In this document: positions 5,614 through 5,659 of the stretch, piece by piece
How the letters are laid out: each line of letters begins with the position of its first letter
Numbering within the stretch: position 1 is the first letter of the stretch
NCBI GenBank assembly: GCA_030598065.1
Contig: JAUVQR010000116.1
Coordinates: 1-5,659, forward strand
Source of the DNA: Planctomycetota bacterium
GTDB lineage: Bacteria > Planctomycetota > Brocadiia > Brocadiales > Bathyanammoxibiaceae
Reading direction: 5' to 3'
DNA length: 5,659 bases
Position numbers and translations under genes: made by a program
The notes under the pieces: model-generated
The model's database searches: none
What the model saw: the letters and a program-made list of their open reading frames with translations, nothing else
What the model was told of the DNA's origin: nothing

Positions 5614-5641
5614 GGGGGGGCCTTTCCGGGTACCCCCCCCC
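5614..5641. repeat. G7 / C9 homopolymer inverted repeat
   Basis: Seven G (5614-5620) and nine C (5633-5641) can form a seven-pair all-GC stem around a 12-nt loop that includes part of the GGGTACCC palindrome (5628-5635). Neither side is followed by a T-run, so it lacks the hallmark of an intrinsic terminator, though so stable a stem could still pause polymerase. Homopolymer lengths here are prone to sequencing error. Confidence 0.5.
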
Positions 5642-5659
5642 TCTCCATTGCGACTGTCA

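Noticed and set aside
4315..5659. CRISPR array, tRNA or rRNA genes
   Set aside because: No regular repeat-spacer pattern, no T-arm (GTTCRA) context or cloverleaf, and no rRNA signature was seen.

Overview
The window comes from a bacterium that controls nitrogen assimilation through uridylylation and adenylylation. It carries a bifunctional GlnD, a PII protein that keeps the uridylylation tyrosine, and a type I glutamine synthetase that keeps the adenylylation tyrosine. This combination is typical of Proteobacteria and several related or deep-branching Gram-negative-type phyla. I cannot place it in a phylum from sequence alone. The GlnA C-terminus and the unusual PII loops suggest something outside the classical gamma-proteobacteria, but that is only an impression.

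Layout. Positions 1 to 4314 are a compact minus-strand operon in the order glnB (4314-3973), glnA (3970-2558), glnD (2537 to beyond position 1). The glnB-glnA gap is 2 nt and the glnA-glnD gap is 20 nt. glnD runs off the left edge: 845 residues are visible without interruption, and only the end of the second ACT domain is missing. A sigma70-like promoter (-10 TATAAT at 4391-4386, -35 TTGAAT at 4413-4408) lies upstream of glnB. The three products form one regulatory circuit: GlnD senses glutamine and modifies PII, PII reports 2-oxoglutarate and energy state, and GlnA is the target enzyme. The adenylyltransferase GlnE, expected to complete the circuit, is not in the window.

Positions 4315 to 4716 are an AT-rich divergent intergenic region with several small dyads and direct repeats. 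It also holds a possible 47-codon small ORF (4567-4710) that ends at a TAG in frame with, and 6 nt before, the next gene. That gene, 4717-5409 on the plus strand, encodes a stand-alone PHP-domain metal-dependent phosphoesterase of about 220-230 residues with all the usual metal ligands. Its base composition is clearly more AT-rich than the gln operon.

The PHP stop codon overlaps an ATG (ATGA, 5406-5409) that has a good ribosome binding site. It opens a very hydrophobic 27-codon ORF that stops at 5489. The stop lies inside a cluster of short repeats with the core ACYTRAAACTGG (5484-5571, both orientations), which resembles the iterated ends of some insertion sequences. My reading is that a membrane-protein gene coupled to the PHP gene may have been cut off here by a mobile element lying mostly beyond the right edge. 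This is inference. The last 50 bases hold a G7/C9 inverted repeat and no recognisable gene.

Most of the window is conventional nitrogen-regulation DNA. The observations most worth a second look are the altered T-loop and B-loop of the PII protein, the truncated coupled ORF with its repeat cluster, and the in-frame amber codon upstream of the PHP gene.
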